This document shows positions 12,896 to 27,012 of a stretch of 64,000 bases of DNA, piece after piece (positions within the stretch are counted from its first letter, which is position 1; each line of letters starts with the position of its first letter). The stretch covers positions 36,383,425 through 36,447,424 of the forward strand of contig CAIIXF020000010.1 in NCBI GenBank assembly GCA_903813345.2. The letters run 5' to 3'. The stretch is from Owenia fusiformis. Its lineage: Eukaryota > Annelida > Polychaeta > Sabellida > Oweniidae. The notes under the pieces were generated by a model. That model searched no databases. It saw only the letters and a list, made by a program, of their open reading frames with translations, and was not told the DNA's origin. A program made the translations under genes and the position numbers.

Positions 12896-13704
12896 TGTAA
12901 TGCTATATTGCTTATTTCATATTATAATTTCATTATTATTAGAAACTATATTAGAATTATATTCTGTAGATGTAGAAACAGATACATTGTAGAAACATAT
13001 TATTCAGTATGCTTTAGTTAAATGAAGATTATATACAGTATATATAAACTCTCTTAAGGTTAACTATATTAAGGCTGCCAAATTATGGTTAACTATATTA
13101 AAGTTAACAAATATGAAGTTAACTATATTATAAGATTAACTCTATTAAGGTTAACTATGTTTAATAAACAAACATCATTTTATTCTAAAGTGTTTATTTA
13201 CATTCAGTGGTGGATCTTACCCCTTGACACGTTCTTTTTTTTATTCAAGTAGTTTAATGATACGTTTTTGAAACAAAAAAACTGCTACACTATTTTAATA
13301 TTTCAAATCTTTTGTGGTCACAATAGAAGGGATTATTTTTTTCAAGTCCACCCTGAACCTGAAGTAAACTCTTTATTCTCATTGTAAAATATTTTTATTA
13401 TTCAATTGTCTCTGTAATGTGGTGAAAAATGTGGTGAAAAAATACTGTTATGTGTTTGTAACTGCTTAAGTTGAAGCAGAATGGTATTGTGAGATGATAG
13501 AGAATTCAGTAGTTAAATTTTATAAATCATTTAAAACTTAATATTAAGATTATATTTAAAAATTAATTAAAATCTCCAAGATGAATTTATCTTTGAATAC
13601 TCGATCATGTAAGTAAAGAATTATGAATATAAGATTTGGTATTAGTTTAATTAATATAGTGTATTTGAAGTTTTAAAACAGCAATATATACAAAACAAAT
13701 GGGA

Positions 13705-13975
13705 CAGGTTTGAATAAATGGGACAGGTTTGAACAAATGGGATAGGTTTAAATAAATGACACATTTGAATAAATGGGACAGGTTTGAACAAATGGGACAG
13801 GTTTGAACAAATGGAACAGGTTTTAATAAATGGGACAGGTTTGAACAAATGGGACAGGTTTAAATAAATGACACATTTGAATAAATGGGACAGGTTTGAA
13901 TAAATGGGACAGGTTTGAATAAATGGGACAGGTTTGAATAAATGGGACAGGTTTGAACAAATGAAACAGGTTTGT
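13705..13975 (+). repeat. 19-bp minisatellite, about 14 copies
   Basis: Tandem copies of TGGGACAGGTTTGAATAAA with AACAAA variants and two shorter units reading AATGACACATTTG. A block of several units is itself repeated (about 13711 and 13826). Any open frame across it is an artefact. Confidence 0.9.
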
Positions 13976-14478
13976 ACAATTAATTTCTGCCACCTATATA
14001 TCTGTTGTTCTTGATGTCCATATTCTTGTCTCAGTAAAATGTCTCTGTCTATCACAGATCCTGACTCTCATTTTCTACGTATGTTTAACAGGGGAGTATC
14101 CAGGATTGAAAATAGGCATGGCTAACATGAATCTGGGCATTGTAAATTAAAATAGTATTTTATATGATTAATGACAGAATTTCTATTGTTTCAGTCAAAA
14201 ATGATAATATTTTGGTGAGGTGCATGCCTCAAAGCACATTTTATTGAGACATTTGCCTCAAAGCTGCCCACAATCATGTTGAGGCAAAATATGTGATTGC
14301 AAGTATACATAGGCTATGAAACATGACACCCGACAATATAATAAAAATACATGTAGTACTGGTTGAAATAAATTTTGAAAATATTATATTTCTAGTTTTT
14401 TTGTAGATAATTAATAGTGAATATTTACTAAATATTGCCTATACAGTTTTGCGTGAAAGATTTCATATGCGAAGTGAA

Positions 14479-14849
14479 CAGTGGAGACAATTAGGTCATT
14501 TAACATTTATCTCGTCAATTAACGTCATTGTAGTTGATTGACGGATACTACGTTAATTGACGTTCTATGTTTTTCAATTGCGCATGTGTAATCAATCGCA
14601 TCAGTTGACGTGTAATCGTTTAATCAACGTGCGGGAACGTTAATTGTCGTACGGGCTAGGTCGAATTTTTATTATCGCCCATTATAAAGGTAACTGGCCG
14701 AAATGTACCTACCTCATTAGTACTTCTTGATGAAATTGTCAATTTTTGAAAGTGTGAGAATTGATAAAAAAGCGTCTATTATAAATTATTAACAGTTGTA
14801 TAATTTATTTTGTCGGAATAAACGTTAAACGACCTAATCGTCTCCACTG
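14479..14849. mobile_element. 371-bp inverted-repeat transposon, CAGTG ends
   Basis: Ends CAGTGGAGACAATTAGGTCA and CGACCTAATCGTCTCCACTG are inverted repeats of about 25 bases. GTGAA is duplicated at both borders (14474-14478 and 14850-14854). The interior holds several TTAATTGACG words in both directions. Non-autonomous; the superfamily is unclear from a 5-base duplication. Confidence 0.75.
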
Positions 14850-14899
14850 GTGAACCTAAATTCGTCGTGTACATGTTTTCCCTGACTGCACACACTAAG

Positions 14900-15850
14900 G
14901 TTCCATAAATCGTCCCTTCACTATTATAAGGTTCTAACTTCCAATATGGGTCAAGTGCATGTGAAAGTGGATTCCCCCTAAATTCACCATGCTCTTTCCA
15001 AAGTTTAAGGTTATAAAGCTGTATCTCCAACAGAAATGGGAGATTTCTAATGCAATAAGGTTCTATGTCCTTCATTTGAAAAAGATAATTACTGCTATAT
15101 GGTTCTATCTCTTGAGATAAAAACTTTTTAACATTCAATGTCATGATTCAAATTAGAGATAAAACCTTTTTACATCTATTGACATTGTATGTCCAGTGTG
15201 AGACAGACGAGTGCCACCTACCCACATAATGTTGCATAACTTTTTTATCTGCATAAATTCTGACTTGTCCTTTTGCATAGTAAAACTTAGCTCCATGGAG
15301 CAGCTCCAGAGGAAGTTTCAGATTACTAGCTGAATTAGATGCACCTTAATGAGCATTACAAGATGTGTGGTCTTTTCCTTTGCAGACACCCCTGGATTTT
15401 ACACAAAAAATGTCACCCACCTTTTGAACAGAATTTTGTAAAAATGTTATAATGACTTGTCATGTTCGATCTGGATAGTTAAAAAATTCCCCTTCGAATT
15501 GTGGCTTGCTTCTTTTAATATAGCTTCATCTAATTGACAAGCACTGTATTCCAGGGTAATAAAAGGTTCTATCATTTAAACTCATTGTTGTGTTAGACGC
15601 AAAAGGTTCTATCTCCAAAACCATTTTCTTTAAAAAGTAGCCTTAAACATTGACATTTCTTGCCATCCTTATCAGGAATGATTCACCTTGACTATAAGGT
15701 GCATAAGCATTCATGTCAAAATTCTACTTTACTGTATCACAAAGATAGAGGAACCTAAATGTTTGTTCTAGTCAAGAATATTTAGGTGTTTTCTCAAATA
15801 TGATACAAGCGGACATAGAACCTTTTAATAGTGGAGGGACGAAATGTAGT
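14900..15850. other. Region with recurring GGTTCTATC words; no gene supported
   Basis: AAGGTTCTATCT-like words occur at least six times on the plus strand between 14924 and 15615, and once inverted at about 15814, next to GTGGAGGGACGAAAT. The latter pairs with CGTCCCTTCACTATTATAAGG at about 14908, so the block may be an inverted-repeat element near 0.9 kb. The 121-residue minus-strand open frame here shows no domain and looks like repeat sequence. Confidence 0.4.
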
Positions 15851-16464
15851 CTTTACCATAAACCCAGACCATATCTATTTGACAACGTTACTTGGATACT
15901 AAAAAGGTATCGAAAATCCTTGATTTTTAATATTAATCCGAAGATTTCAATGTTTGTATTGCCTGGGTTGTATTACTAGGATATTTTACTGTGGAATCGT
16001 TGCATCACAGTTCAACAGGTGTTTGTAAAAATGGCAGATACGTTTTAATTAATCACAGGCGGAAAAATGCAATATATCATTTGTGAAATATTTAGTTTCG
16101 ATTTCATTTAACTATTCTCACAAATGTTTTTGAATGATATTTGAATTGAATATTTGCCGCTGTCAACAAGTTTTGAGAGTACACGGTGGGCCAAATATGA
16201 AGACCAGAAATGTCTCGACCCCGGTCTCGACGAGATCAGTATGGGGATAGCAATGCTGAGCGAAATTCCGATCTTTAGAGTTAGGATCAGCATGGCTTAG
16301 TCTTCAGGAATTTCAGGAAAAAATTGACCAAAATCTGACCCCATTGAGTTCAATACAAATCTTCAAATTGTTCAATTTTTCCTATGAAAATACCCTTTCC
16401 TCCTTTGAAAGTATATGTTATAGGTCTACATTACTCTAAAAGCACTCAATCAAATCTCATTTTT

Positions 16465-17212
16465 CCAAAAAGACCATGTGCAGTATGGCAAGTGATTTTA
16501 GACGGTCATATCTTTCACCATGAGTACTGTCTGGGCATAAATACAGTGGTTTTTATTAAAACAGTATGTTTTCTTTCAAATAAAGTCCCCATGAAGAGAA
16601 AAATATCAATGAAACGATTCGAAAAAATATGAATATGGACCCCCTGTCAACATTTTTTTCATAATATTGAACCTATTTACTCAAAAGAGGATCTCCCTTT
16701 TCTGATTTTTATTGCATGAAAAGATTATTCAACAAGGGGTCTAAAACATCTTCAATAACAGAATGGTATTGAAACTCTAGTTTCTCATTACGTTTCTAGT
16801 TTTGAAGATATCAATTTTCGATGACCAAAATTATGCTGAAAACAATGGATAGGACGAGTTTTCCATATGAATAACATGGGATATGTGGTTCTTAACTTTA
16901 ACGCATTTCAATACCAATCCCCCTTTCAGAAATTATTAATATAATTTAGAGGAGACTTTCGATATGTTTAAATTGAGAAAAACAAGATCCTCTTTTTAGA
17001 AAATACGCCTAACATTTTTTTAAAAGTGCCAAGGTGGGGCCCCTAATCCATAATTTTTCAGAGAGTTGGATTGATATTTACTATCACGGGGACTTCACTT
17101 GAAAGAAAACGTATTGCTTTAATAAAAACCACTGTATTTATATCCAGAAAATACCCATGGTGAAAGATATGACTGTCTAAAATCACTTGCCATACTGCAC
17201 ATGGACTTTTCA
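16465..17212. repeat. Foldback: inverted arms of about 150 bp
   Basis: The left arm (about 16465-16620) includes CATGTGCAGTATGGCAAGTG, AGTGGTTTTTATTAAA and TTTTCTTTCAAATAAAGTCC. The same words recur inverted at about 17060-17212 with moderate divergence. The outer flanks hold GGTGGGCCAAAT inverted as well (near 16190 and 17235), so the full element may span about 16185-17240. Confidence 0.7.
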
Positions 17213-17332
17213 TTCCAGGGAGAACCCACCGCACATTTGGCCCACGTCTTTCGCCAGTCAGTTTTCAGGAAATCTGAAATTTGTTGCCTAAGCCATGGAT
17301 CAGGGGTTAGGGTTTTGAGATAGAGTTGGAGT

Positions 17333-17762
17333 AACACCCCAGTCACATTTCCCACGGTCGCCGTGCGGTCTATCATTTCTGCGGCCAGTAGCTTTTCTAC
17401 GCTCGCCGCAGAATTTCTGCGCTCTCATACTTTTGCAGTCACATTTCCCTCGGCAGCCGCACGGCGAATTTTAAATTTCTGTTGATAAATAATACTTTTT
17501 TCATTTTATTTACATCGGGACAATTTATAAATGTTATTCATAGTGCTAGGATGTAATATCAAATGAAAAGTGATCGTGAAACATTGACAAAATAATGATT
17601 CAATCTTGTTAGATTGTAGTTTTTCTACGCTCGCCGCAGAAATACACTGATTTAATTGATCTGCGGTCGACGCACGCCCTCCGTGCGACAAATGTGACTG
17701 GGGTGTTAATTGATCTGCGGTCGACTTGCGGCCGCCGTACGACAAATGTGACTGGGGTGTAA
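17333..17762. mobile_element. GC-rich inverted-repeat MITE with duplicated right end
   Basis: Begins ACACCCCAGTCACATTT and ends AAATGTGACTGGGGTGT. The last 54 bases are present twice in tandem (17655-17708 and 17709-17762). The interior carries TACGCTCGCCGCAG twice and many CG dinucleotides, unlike the surrounding DNA. No coding capacity. Confidence 0.75.
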
Positions 17763-19430
17763 GGGTTGAAGTATCCCCGGCCATCTTCTGCTGCGTATCA
17801 ATCCGGGGTACCAAAAATCAGTAGCCAACTCAATATCATGTCACAGTAACTGAGAGTTATAACCGTTGCTTATTTCACGGCCAATACACCTAAACCATGA
17901 TCTATATTTTGAGTTTTGTATACACCATGATTTGTACTCAAAACTGCATTCTGACTGTGGCTTATCTTGTTCAAAGGCCATCTCGGGTTCTGGTCTTTGT
18001 AGTACGATAAAACTGTTGCAACATTTTATGGAAATCGAATCGATTTAACGTCAGCTTTTATTCGGTATTTTAATAAAGATAGAAAATGCAAAAAACCTTC
18101 AATAATTTCATTCACCGTTACAAGCATGGTGTCATTGTGAGATTGTATCACCTCTGCCTGTGTTAATATTTATTGGCAGAGATAATAAAATACAGCGTGG
18201 TCAAAAAAATGGAAACCCTTCATTTTCCTCATATCTGATGGTCATGGAGTATAGAAGTATAGAAGTAGGAAATGGAATGATTTACAAATGTATTAGGGTA
18301 GGCGTTAGAGTTTCCGTCTTTTTACCACCCTGTACTATGAATTGCTTACAACCGTAACATTTGGCTTAACATCTTCTTTGACATACCTATTTTCTTAAAA
18401 TGTATGGATTAACTATCAATTTCAGCATTAAGAAGCGTAAATTCAATTCAAAGCTTCTATAGAGTGAGTCCCACTTATAGATCTTTAAGATTCACCATGT
18501 TTCACGAGGAATGTCAGCTGAAATAATGTTCATCCAAGGGGTTTCTTTGGAAATAAAAATATATGTTAGTCTTGAAGAAATAACCGAACTTAAATATATT
18601 TGACACTGGTCCATGATCGTCGAATGGCCCAACTGCAGTCATTGTTTAACCGTGAGAGTTGAACGTGTGGGGTAAGGTAAAACTATCTTGAAACTGGACA
18701 AAATCTTTCTGAAACGATGAAAACATCATACGCCTACGGAAAAGTAGTTCCAGTCGGTAAAATAGTTCCAGTAGTTCCCCAGGCATATGATATTCACATT
18801 ACTCAGTACAATGTCAAATCGATTTAAGCTGACATATCATCAACCTTCACCGTGGCATGATGTCACTGTGGAGCGTTAGACCTAACTGAATTATGCGCCA
18901 TGCGCCAACAAGATAAAACGCAACATCTCGGTTCATCTCAGCAATGAGGCGCCATGTATTATGGGTAAAATTTTGTGATCCAAGACAATTAGCTTTTCAA
19001 ATATTTCAGCTTATTTTAATCTAATTAGGGGCAATTATTGGAGATTATATCAAATATTGAGATGTTAGAAATTTAGAAATTCGACGTGGACAACCACATC
19101 GTAATTAATTGTTATTTTAACACGTCTGTGTCGTTTTAATAGCAAATTGTTACTTATATAAATCATTTTCAAAAATATGTAAATATGAAATACCAATCAA
19201 AACAACATGATAGTTCTCGACGTGAGGTGATATCAATAGGTTTATGATACTGTATTAATCATGGGATTTTACATGGTGGATGTTATTGTAGAATTATTTT
19301 TACATCAAAGGTATAGGATTATACTTTTAGAAATAACATAGCTATCATTAGTATGGGAGCAAAGGCCATTCCGTGTCCTTTTTAGAGACGAGCTAAGCGA
19401 CATATATTTTCATGAACTATACGTGATACT
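17763..19430. other. No feature recognised
   Basis: Unique-looking AT-rich sequence. A CACGGTGAA-like motif recurs loosely. No exon or RNA gene could be supported. Confidence 0.5.
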
Positions 19431-19435
19431 TACCA

Positions 19436-19790
19436 AGAAAAATTATGTTGGCAATTCTGAATCCGCGACGGCGTTGCTATGGTAACCAAGTAAATATGAC
19501 ACGCCCACTTTGAGGGTCTCTTTTCAGTGTATGGTCCCTATCTCTGTCATTATTGCTCAGATTTAGATTAAATTAACACCAAATGGAAAGGAATGGGTAA
19601 TGCAATCAGGAATATTAAGTTGGCAATTCTGAATCCGATATGGCGTTGCTATGGTAACAAACTAAATATGCCACGCCCACTTTTCGGAGCTATTTTCAGT
19701 GTTTGGCCCCTAACTTTGTCATTATTGCTCAGATTTAGATGAAATTTGGACCAAATTAAAGGTAATAGATAGAGCAATCCTTAAAATATG
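19436..19790 (+). repeat. Tandem duplication, about 171 bp unit, two copies
   Basis: TTGGCAATTCTGAATCCG, GGCGTTGCTATGGTAAC and GTCATTATTGCTCAGATTTA appear in the same order at about 19449 and 19620. The copies have diverged. Function unknown. Confidence 0.8.
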
Positions 19791-22329
19791 CAAATATGGT
19801 GATTTACATTTCAACTATGACGTCATAACTGTTTGTTCTTGCATATTTTATTTTAATCATAATGTATAAATCTGGGAAATCATTGTCTTTAAAATGGTCA
19901 GTATAATGCTTTTAACTACTTTAGTTTATTTCTTTTAGTTAAGTTTATTAGTTTATTTCATTCATACATGTATGATCATAAAAATTGAATAAATATAATG
20001 AAAGTGTCCAATTCACACTGTTGCTTTGGTGACAGCATGTAACAAAACTATCTGCTGTAAACAAGAATTATTTAGGAAATGTTACATTTTGACCAGTTGA
20101 CTGACATGTATTCTTTTTAAAATTTGGTGACAGAAAATAATCTAATAACCATAGTTATTAAATTTTGATTGTGTTATATTATGATGTCATAATGGCAATT
20201 TTTAATCAGGGGCGTAGACAGCTTTCAGTCAGAAGGGGGCCTGCGATCGTGGCACAGGCAACCCAAAAGTATTTATAAGATAGGTTTTGAATATTACAAA
20301 AATTGATGCAACTTCCTTCAAAATTTAGCAAAAAGCTTCAAGTCGAAAGTCTTCTTTTATCTAATGGTTATATTTTTATTGGTTATTAGGGGGTGGGTGA
20401 ACCCAGCGCACCCCCACCCCCCTAAGCACTACCTATGTTCATCCAATATGATAGTTGCTATGGTAACCATTAGGTGAATATGCTAGGTGAATCAGACATG
20501 TATCTACACGTGGCATGTGACGGCATTTGGGCAGAGAAGAAACATTTAGGAATGGGTCTCCACATTACATAGATGACAAATAATTGTATATGGATAATCA
20601 AATGATGACAAATTAAAAAATAATCACCCTCCAACCCCCACCCCTCCACTGATTTCCGTTGGGACTGTCCATTCTTCATTGGTTGTTAAATGAGATTATC
20701 ACTGTGATAACGCAAGGGCGATAACCCAAACATTCTACATTAATACGAGTAGTATAATTTTACCGGGGGTAAGGAGGTGAAACACAAAAAACATTCCATA
20801 TTATTGTAAACTTTTAGTATATTTCTATTCTTTGTCATTGTAATTATGTATTACAATTACCGCTAATCTTACGCAATTCAATGGGTTGTATTTAACTAAT
20901 GATTGCTTCTTGAAATAAACCTGTCAAAAACACAGTTTTCGGGACGGAAAATCCAAAATGGCCATCCTATCATTTACCCAGACTGCCCAAATTACCCAGA
21001 CTGCCAAAATGTAATCAGTTCTAAACTGTCGTACGTAAAACATCCAGACATTTCAGATGAATCCCTCAAACGGTTTAGTTAGAATCCTTTTAACAAGTCT
21101 CAATATAAGGGACAATTTACGATAATTGATATTTTAAAAATCTGGTGCTGTACTAGAGACTGCGACATACATGTTGATTTCATGGACATGCAATGTGTTC
21201 TTTTTTTGTTGACCAGACTTTAAGCAATCATTACCACAAGATACCTGTTTGGAAAATTGCTTATCTTTTTTAAAAGTATCACTTTAATGATGGATTTTTA
21301 GACAATTAAGAAATATTTTATTTTTTCGGCAAATATAAACTCGGATTTCTCAACCTAAAATGTATCGATTGCGTTGATATTTTTGAGCATGTTAATAAAA
21401 TGTATGTGCTACTAACTCTTGAAAGCGGGATGTTTGATATGTCTTAGTCACATAATTAAGTATGTTTTACTATATGTATACGATTTGTCAAATATTTGTA
21501 TCCTCCAACACATCGGCCATATAAATATACACTACTGATGCATTATTTTGGTAAAAGCCATGCCAGAAGGTACATTTTGATAACATATCTTCGATTGAAG
21601 ACAGTGGAGATATATGATTGAGTGTAGGTATTTCCGTCGTGAATTCAAGTTGTCTAGATTAGGCTGTCCAATACTTTGTATCCTCCAAACATTAAAATAT
21701 CATCTTTGGGAAAAAATATTTTTAGATTATTATTTTGAGAAATGAACGTACTTAATAAAAGTGTTTAGATCATCATTATTTAATTTTTGAATTATTTAAA
21801 TTGTCTTTGTAAAACTTTATTAAGCATGTGTTGGATGATACAAAATGACTTTAAAATTATGTGAAATATAAAAGTACAATCAAAAGTTAGTTGTATTCGT
21901 ATTTTTATGTTTATATTCAAATTACAGCAAAGAATGAGTCATTGCCAAACCAAGAAACAATATATTTCACTCTCAGTTTCACATATGATCATCTTAAGAC
22001 TTTCTGGGAATAGCGATGCATGTAACCTTTACATTTCTATTCAACATGCTATGCTTTCTTTTTATTTCCATGACCGACACATAACCATACAACTTTGAAT
22101 GATGTTTCTCATTCCCTCATTGCCCACGCTGCGTGTTTTTTCATGATATTATATTTTGAATGCCGTTTGTCGTTCCCTATGATGAATGTTTGGCCTTTAC
22201 CCGAAATGATAAATGTTGCTTGCGTAGTAGTCATTGTAAGTGCCAGAATACTTTTATATCGATTCCAATGTAAATGATTGCATCCATTGCAATCTTGAAT
22301 ACTCCACATGCAATATGAGCAACATGCTC
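19791..22329. other. Repeat remnants, no gene
   Basis: A fragment at about 20945-21080 (GGGACGGAAAATCCAAAATGG then TTTACCCAGACTGCC) matches the internal unit of element B at 44551-46006. TTTGTATCCTCCAA words at about 21497 and 21677 and an inverted copy near 21832 suggest a small inverted-repeat element. A pale GGGGCGTAGAC...GGGGGC patch at 20210-20420 resembles other short elements. No exon supported. Confidence 0.5.
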
Positions 22330-22680
22330 GTAGCCATGACAGACCTTTTTGACCTTGAGAAGGTCAAATTATTTTTTTTGACCTTGAAAATGTCATTGAA
22401 GGTCAAATCTATAGTTTGATTTGAACTTTTGAGAACTTCTAGATGATTTTGAAAAAAGAATTGGTCAATTTGAACCAAATTTAAAAATACCCTTTTGACC
22501 CTTTTTGACCTTGAGAAGGTCAATGAAGGTCGAATATCAAATCTTATGTCAGATTTGAACTTCTGATAACTTGTAGATAATTTGAAAAAAATGTATATTT
22601 GAAGGAAGTTGAAAAAAGATCTTTTTGACCTTTTCTTGACCTTGAAAAGGTCACCGAAGGTCAAATCTTGAAGGTCAAAT
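22330..22680 (+). repeat. Diverged tandem repeat with TTGACCTTGA and AAGGTCAA
   Basis: About three units of 120-140 bases, each starting with TTTTTGACCTTGAGAAGGTCA and ending in TTGAAGGTCAAAT. The TGACCTT/AAGGTCA words form short palindromes and coincide with the nuclear-receptor half-site, but their repetition marks them as part of a repeat. Confidence 0.8.
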
Positions 22681-23708
22681 AGAAAGAATATCGTTCAAGA
22701 TCGCACGACCCCCCCCCCCCCATCCCCCCACACACAGCCTGGCTAAAAGCCTGAGTAATATAAAGAAAGACTTCATAAAAAATGTGAGTGTGTGTTATTT
22801 GGAAAAAGAAATAACCCCAGTAACTTAAAAGCATGATGGTCATTTCGAAAAAGCTCTTTTAGATTAGACGTGATCAAAAGCTACGAAAACCAAATTTAGT
22901 CTCCTGTTTAAAAAGCCATATTCTTCACTAAATTGGTTAGATTCTAGGTTTGCTCAGTAACATATTTCTCCTACTAACGAGAATGGCCAAAATAGTGGAA
23001 CCAATTCTAAAAAATTAAAAGATACTTCTGGTGGAATGCGGCATATTTCTGATTTGAACGTTCAACAATTAATATGAATATTGAAATGCGTTTCAAACGT
23101 ACAATAGGCCCATATTTTCATGTCCGCATATTTCGCATAGATTTGGTTAACGGATTGCATTTTTTTAGATCCGTTGAGCTGAAACCTTATGCAGTCTTTC
23201 TATCATGATATTCCCCGTGGTCCCTGTTCTATGTGTTAGAGATATCACATAAATATAAAATGTCCGATTTCGATACAGTTTCAACACCATATGGTACAAC
23301 TTGGTAGTGTCTGGTGAAATATGAGTGAAATTGCGCATTTGTATAATCTTAGTATGATCATTTACGAAATGTTTTTTTTTAAATTATGAAACGAGCTTAG
23401 TGTCAAATTTAAAAAAGGTTAATCTCGTAAGAACATAATATTTTAGTTTATTTATCGCATATTTCAATTTGAAAAATATGCAATGTAATCCGATATTACT
23501 ACGCTATCGTCAGCTTGATGAGTGAAACGGTTTTACTCCGACATAAAAATAGTTCTTTGTCCGTTTTAAATAACTCCTCGTCTCCCCGCATGCTGACACA
23601 CTCACAAAGTGGCAAGAAGTGAAAACATCCAGGAAGAAACCGACTTAAGGTAAGGACATTATTTCATCATCTCTTTTTTCCATATGTCTCTTTTCCATCA
23701 AATGTAAT
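22681..23708. other. No feature recognised
   Basis: A poly-C tract at about 22709 is the only notable feature. The rest is AT-rich without plausible exons. Confidence 0.45.
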
Positions 23709-24103
23709 TGTCGACTTTTGGCTTGCAACCGAAGATACCTCAAGAAAAGACGGAGATTGCCGAAGATTTTCTTTGCAGACGAAGTTGGCCGAGGGCACTA
23801 CGAATGTGAAGACTGGACGTCTCTAATTGTTCAAAAAGAGAGGCGCGGCATTCTCCGTCAGATTGAATCGCGGCAAAATTCGGTTGTATGGCTTACCTTC
23901 GGTAGTATGGCTTACCTTAAGCTGCATGGCCCAACCTCGATTGAATGGAAAAGATGCTGTCCCAAATGTAATTTGGTGGCTTAAAATGCGGGACAGCATC
24001 TTTTCCATTCAATCGAGGTTGGGCCATGCAGCCAAAGTAAGCCATCGTCGGCAGTCTCCGGCTTTTCTTGAGGTATCTTCGGTTGCAAGCCAAAAGTCAA
24101 CAC
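23709..24103. repeat. 395-bp palindrome (foldback element)
   Basis: The left arm starts GTCGACTTTTGGCTTGCAAC and continues with GAAGATACCTCAAGAAAAG. The right arm is its near-exact inverse, ending CGGTTGCAAGCCAAAAGTC. A second inner hairpin is formed by AAGATGCTGTCCC and GGGACAGCATCTT around 23953-24003. The long open frames over it on both strands follow from the palindrome and are not genes. Confidence 0.85.
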
Positions 24104-25069
24104 CCCTTAAAATGCTGCTTATTTTTTCGTAAAGCCACTCAGTAAAATTACGATTTCTCTGCACCCTGATGTCCAATCAACATCATTCAGCTAGGAGGCC
24201 GACGGCACAAAAGCGGTGATTATTAAAAAAAAGTTAGTGGTCTTCCGCGGGACTATATTCTAGGAAACATCTTGATTGCTAAACAACTCGTTAAAGACCA
24301 TGCCCAATCGGGCGTAAACAAGTAGTTCGAAAATGCCGAAATTATTACTACGCACTTTTTTTTAAAAACCGGTAAACAACAATGGGTTTATAACGTCGGC
24401 CGACAGACTGATTCGAGTATTTTTATGTTCCTGACACGAAATTGACGTAATTCATGACTGAAGTCGGGAAGACAAAAATATGTGATATTCTTTCAAAATT
24501 GTTCATAATAACTTTTTACAAAAATAGAGACACACAAATCCATTAAGGTAAGGTTTTTTTAAAGTCGGAAAGCCCTAATAAACAACCCCAGATGAAACCA
24601 GGAAGACTGCAGACTTCATGCAATGATTAAAGTTCATGTAATCAAGTAAAGTACATATAATCCCCATGGACTACGTGACATGTAATAACATGTTCAAACT
24701 GAAATATAGAAAATTTTCAACATAGCATTTGCTTTCGTGTTATGTATGCAACTCTACCTGCTTAATAAGGCAATCATTTATGATTCCACACATAAATTAC
24801 ACTGGGTAAAAAGTTTTGAAATAGAAACCATTGCAACCGCTTCCATTATAAATACCTATATGAAAATAATTATAAATCCAGAAAAAATAACAGAAGAATA
24901 TCGTTCAGTCACTCTACTGTATATATATACACCCAAATTTATCACATGTGTTCAATGACTTGTTGGCATTTGGTTATCATATCCGATTGTATTTTCGATG
25001 ATCAGTTTCCGACTGTGCTATTTTTACCTTTTTCTGCTCATCAATTGATTCATTTCAGCATCAAGAAAA
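24104..25069 (+). promoter_or_regulatory. Upstream region of the collagen-lectin gene
   Basis: A TATATATATA run at about 24921 lies 150 bases before the start codon. An acceptor-like CATTTCAG ends at 25058, twelve bases before the ATG, so the 5' untranslated region may be spliced and the real promoter could lie further up. Nothing else is recognised here. Confidence 0.3.
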
Positions 25070-26296
<1,227 letters not shown>

Positions 26297-26418
26297 TACT
26301 GTATTTTTATATGCCTACGTTGCTAGTGAATTGCGTAATGTTTAATGAGATTTCTCCCCAGGTATCACTAAAAAGAATAATAAGCCCCGCAGTGCCCTTT
26401 ACATGCTCATGTGTTCTC

Positions 26419-26424
26419 AATAAA
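26419..26424 (+). terminator. Polyadenylation signal of the collagen-lectin gene
   Basis: AATAAA about 120 bases after the stop codon at 26294-26296, followed by an A-rich run. Confidence 0.6.
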
Positions 26425-26944
26425 AAAAGCTCATTCAAGCGCATTAACACTCATATAATTCTTTTGAAAGACATCACGGTTTATTGCAATCGATCTCCTG
26501 TGGTGCACTAGCAACAAGCCGGCGCGGTTGACACACTCGAGCAGCCGACAAGGTTGCCACAGCGTAATTGGCGGTTTAAGTGCGCTTGGATGAACTGCTT
26601 TTGTTGAAAACGTGTGAGTAACGTGCAATGCATGGACTCATTGTTCTTTTTCGTGAGAGGAGTAATGCTTACTATGTATTATGCAATGCACTCGCCCGCG
26701 GGCAGTTCAAAAAATCAGCCTAGAAATGATTCGAAATGTCACCTGAACATTCCAAATTGGCAATAAAATAGCATTCAGATAAGCTGAACTTCCTTTTTAT
26801 TTTAGTTTTACTTTAATTCCCATCCATGCCTTTTCACAGTCCGTAGTATTTAAAGTATTAGCAATTCTGCATTTACTGATAACTTGGCCAAGTCAAGCAT
26901 CTTGGCCCAGTGTTAAAAATGTTTTCCTCCTTTCCCGCCTCAGC

Positions 26945-27012
26945 ATGGCGCCAAATGGTGTTCGGAAAGTCGGAAACTCAAACTTATCAGGAAATGCAGG
27001 TGAATCGCTAAG
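26945..27012 (+). CDS. Possible first coding exon (unassigned gene)
   Basis: ATG in a good context (CAGCATGG) opens 22 codons (MAPNGVRKVGNSNLSGNAGE...) that run into a strong donor, AAGGTAAGTAT, leaving phase 2. The preceding 60 bases are pyrimidine-rich. I could not find a convincing partner exon on this strand before the vWA gene, so it may be a chance match or the start of a gene with undetected exons. Confidence 0.25.

Noticed and set aside
14779-15144. 121-residue minus-strand frame
   Set aside because: Built from repeated GGTTCTATC words and partly inside the 14479-14849 transposon; no domain, no splice context.
22330-22680. Cluster of nuclear-receptor sites (AAGGTCA words)
   Set aside because: The words are part of a tandem repeat unit, so their clustering has a simpler explanation.
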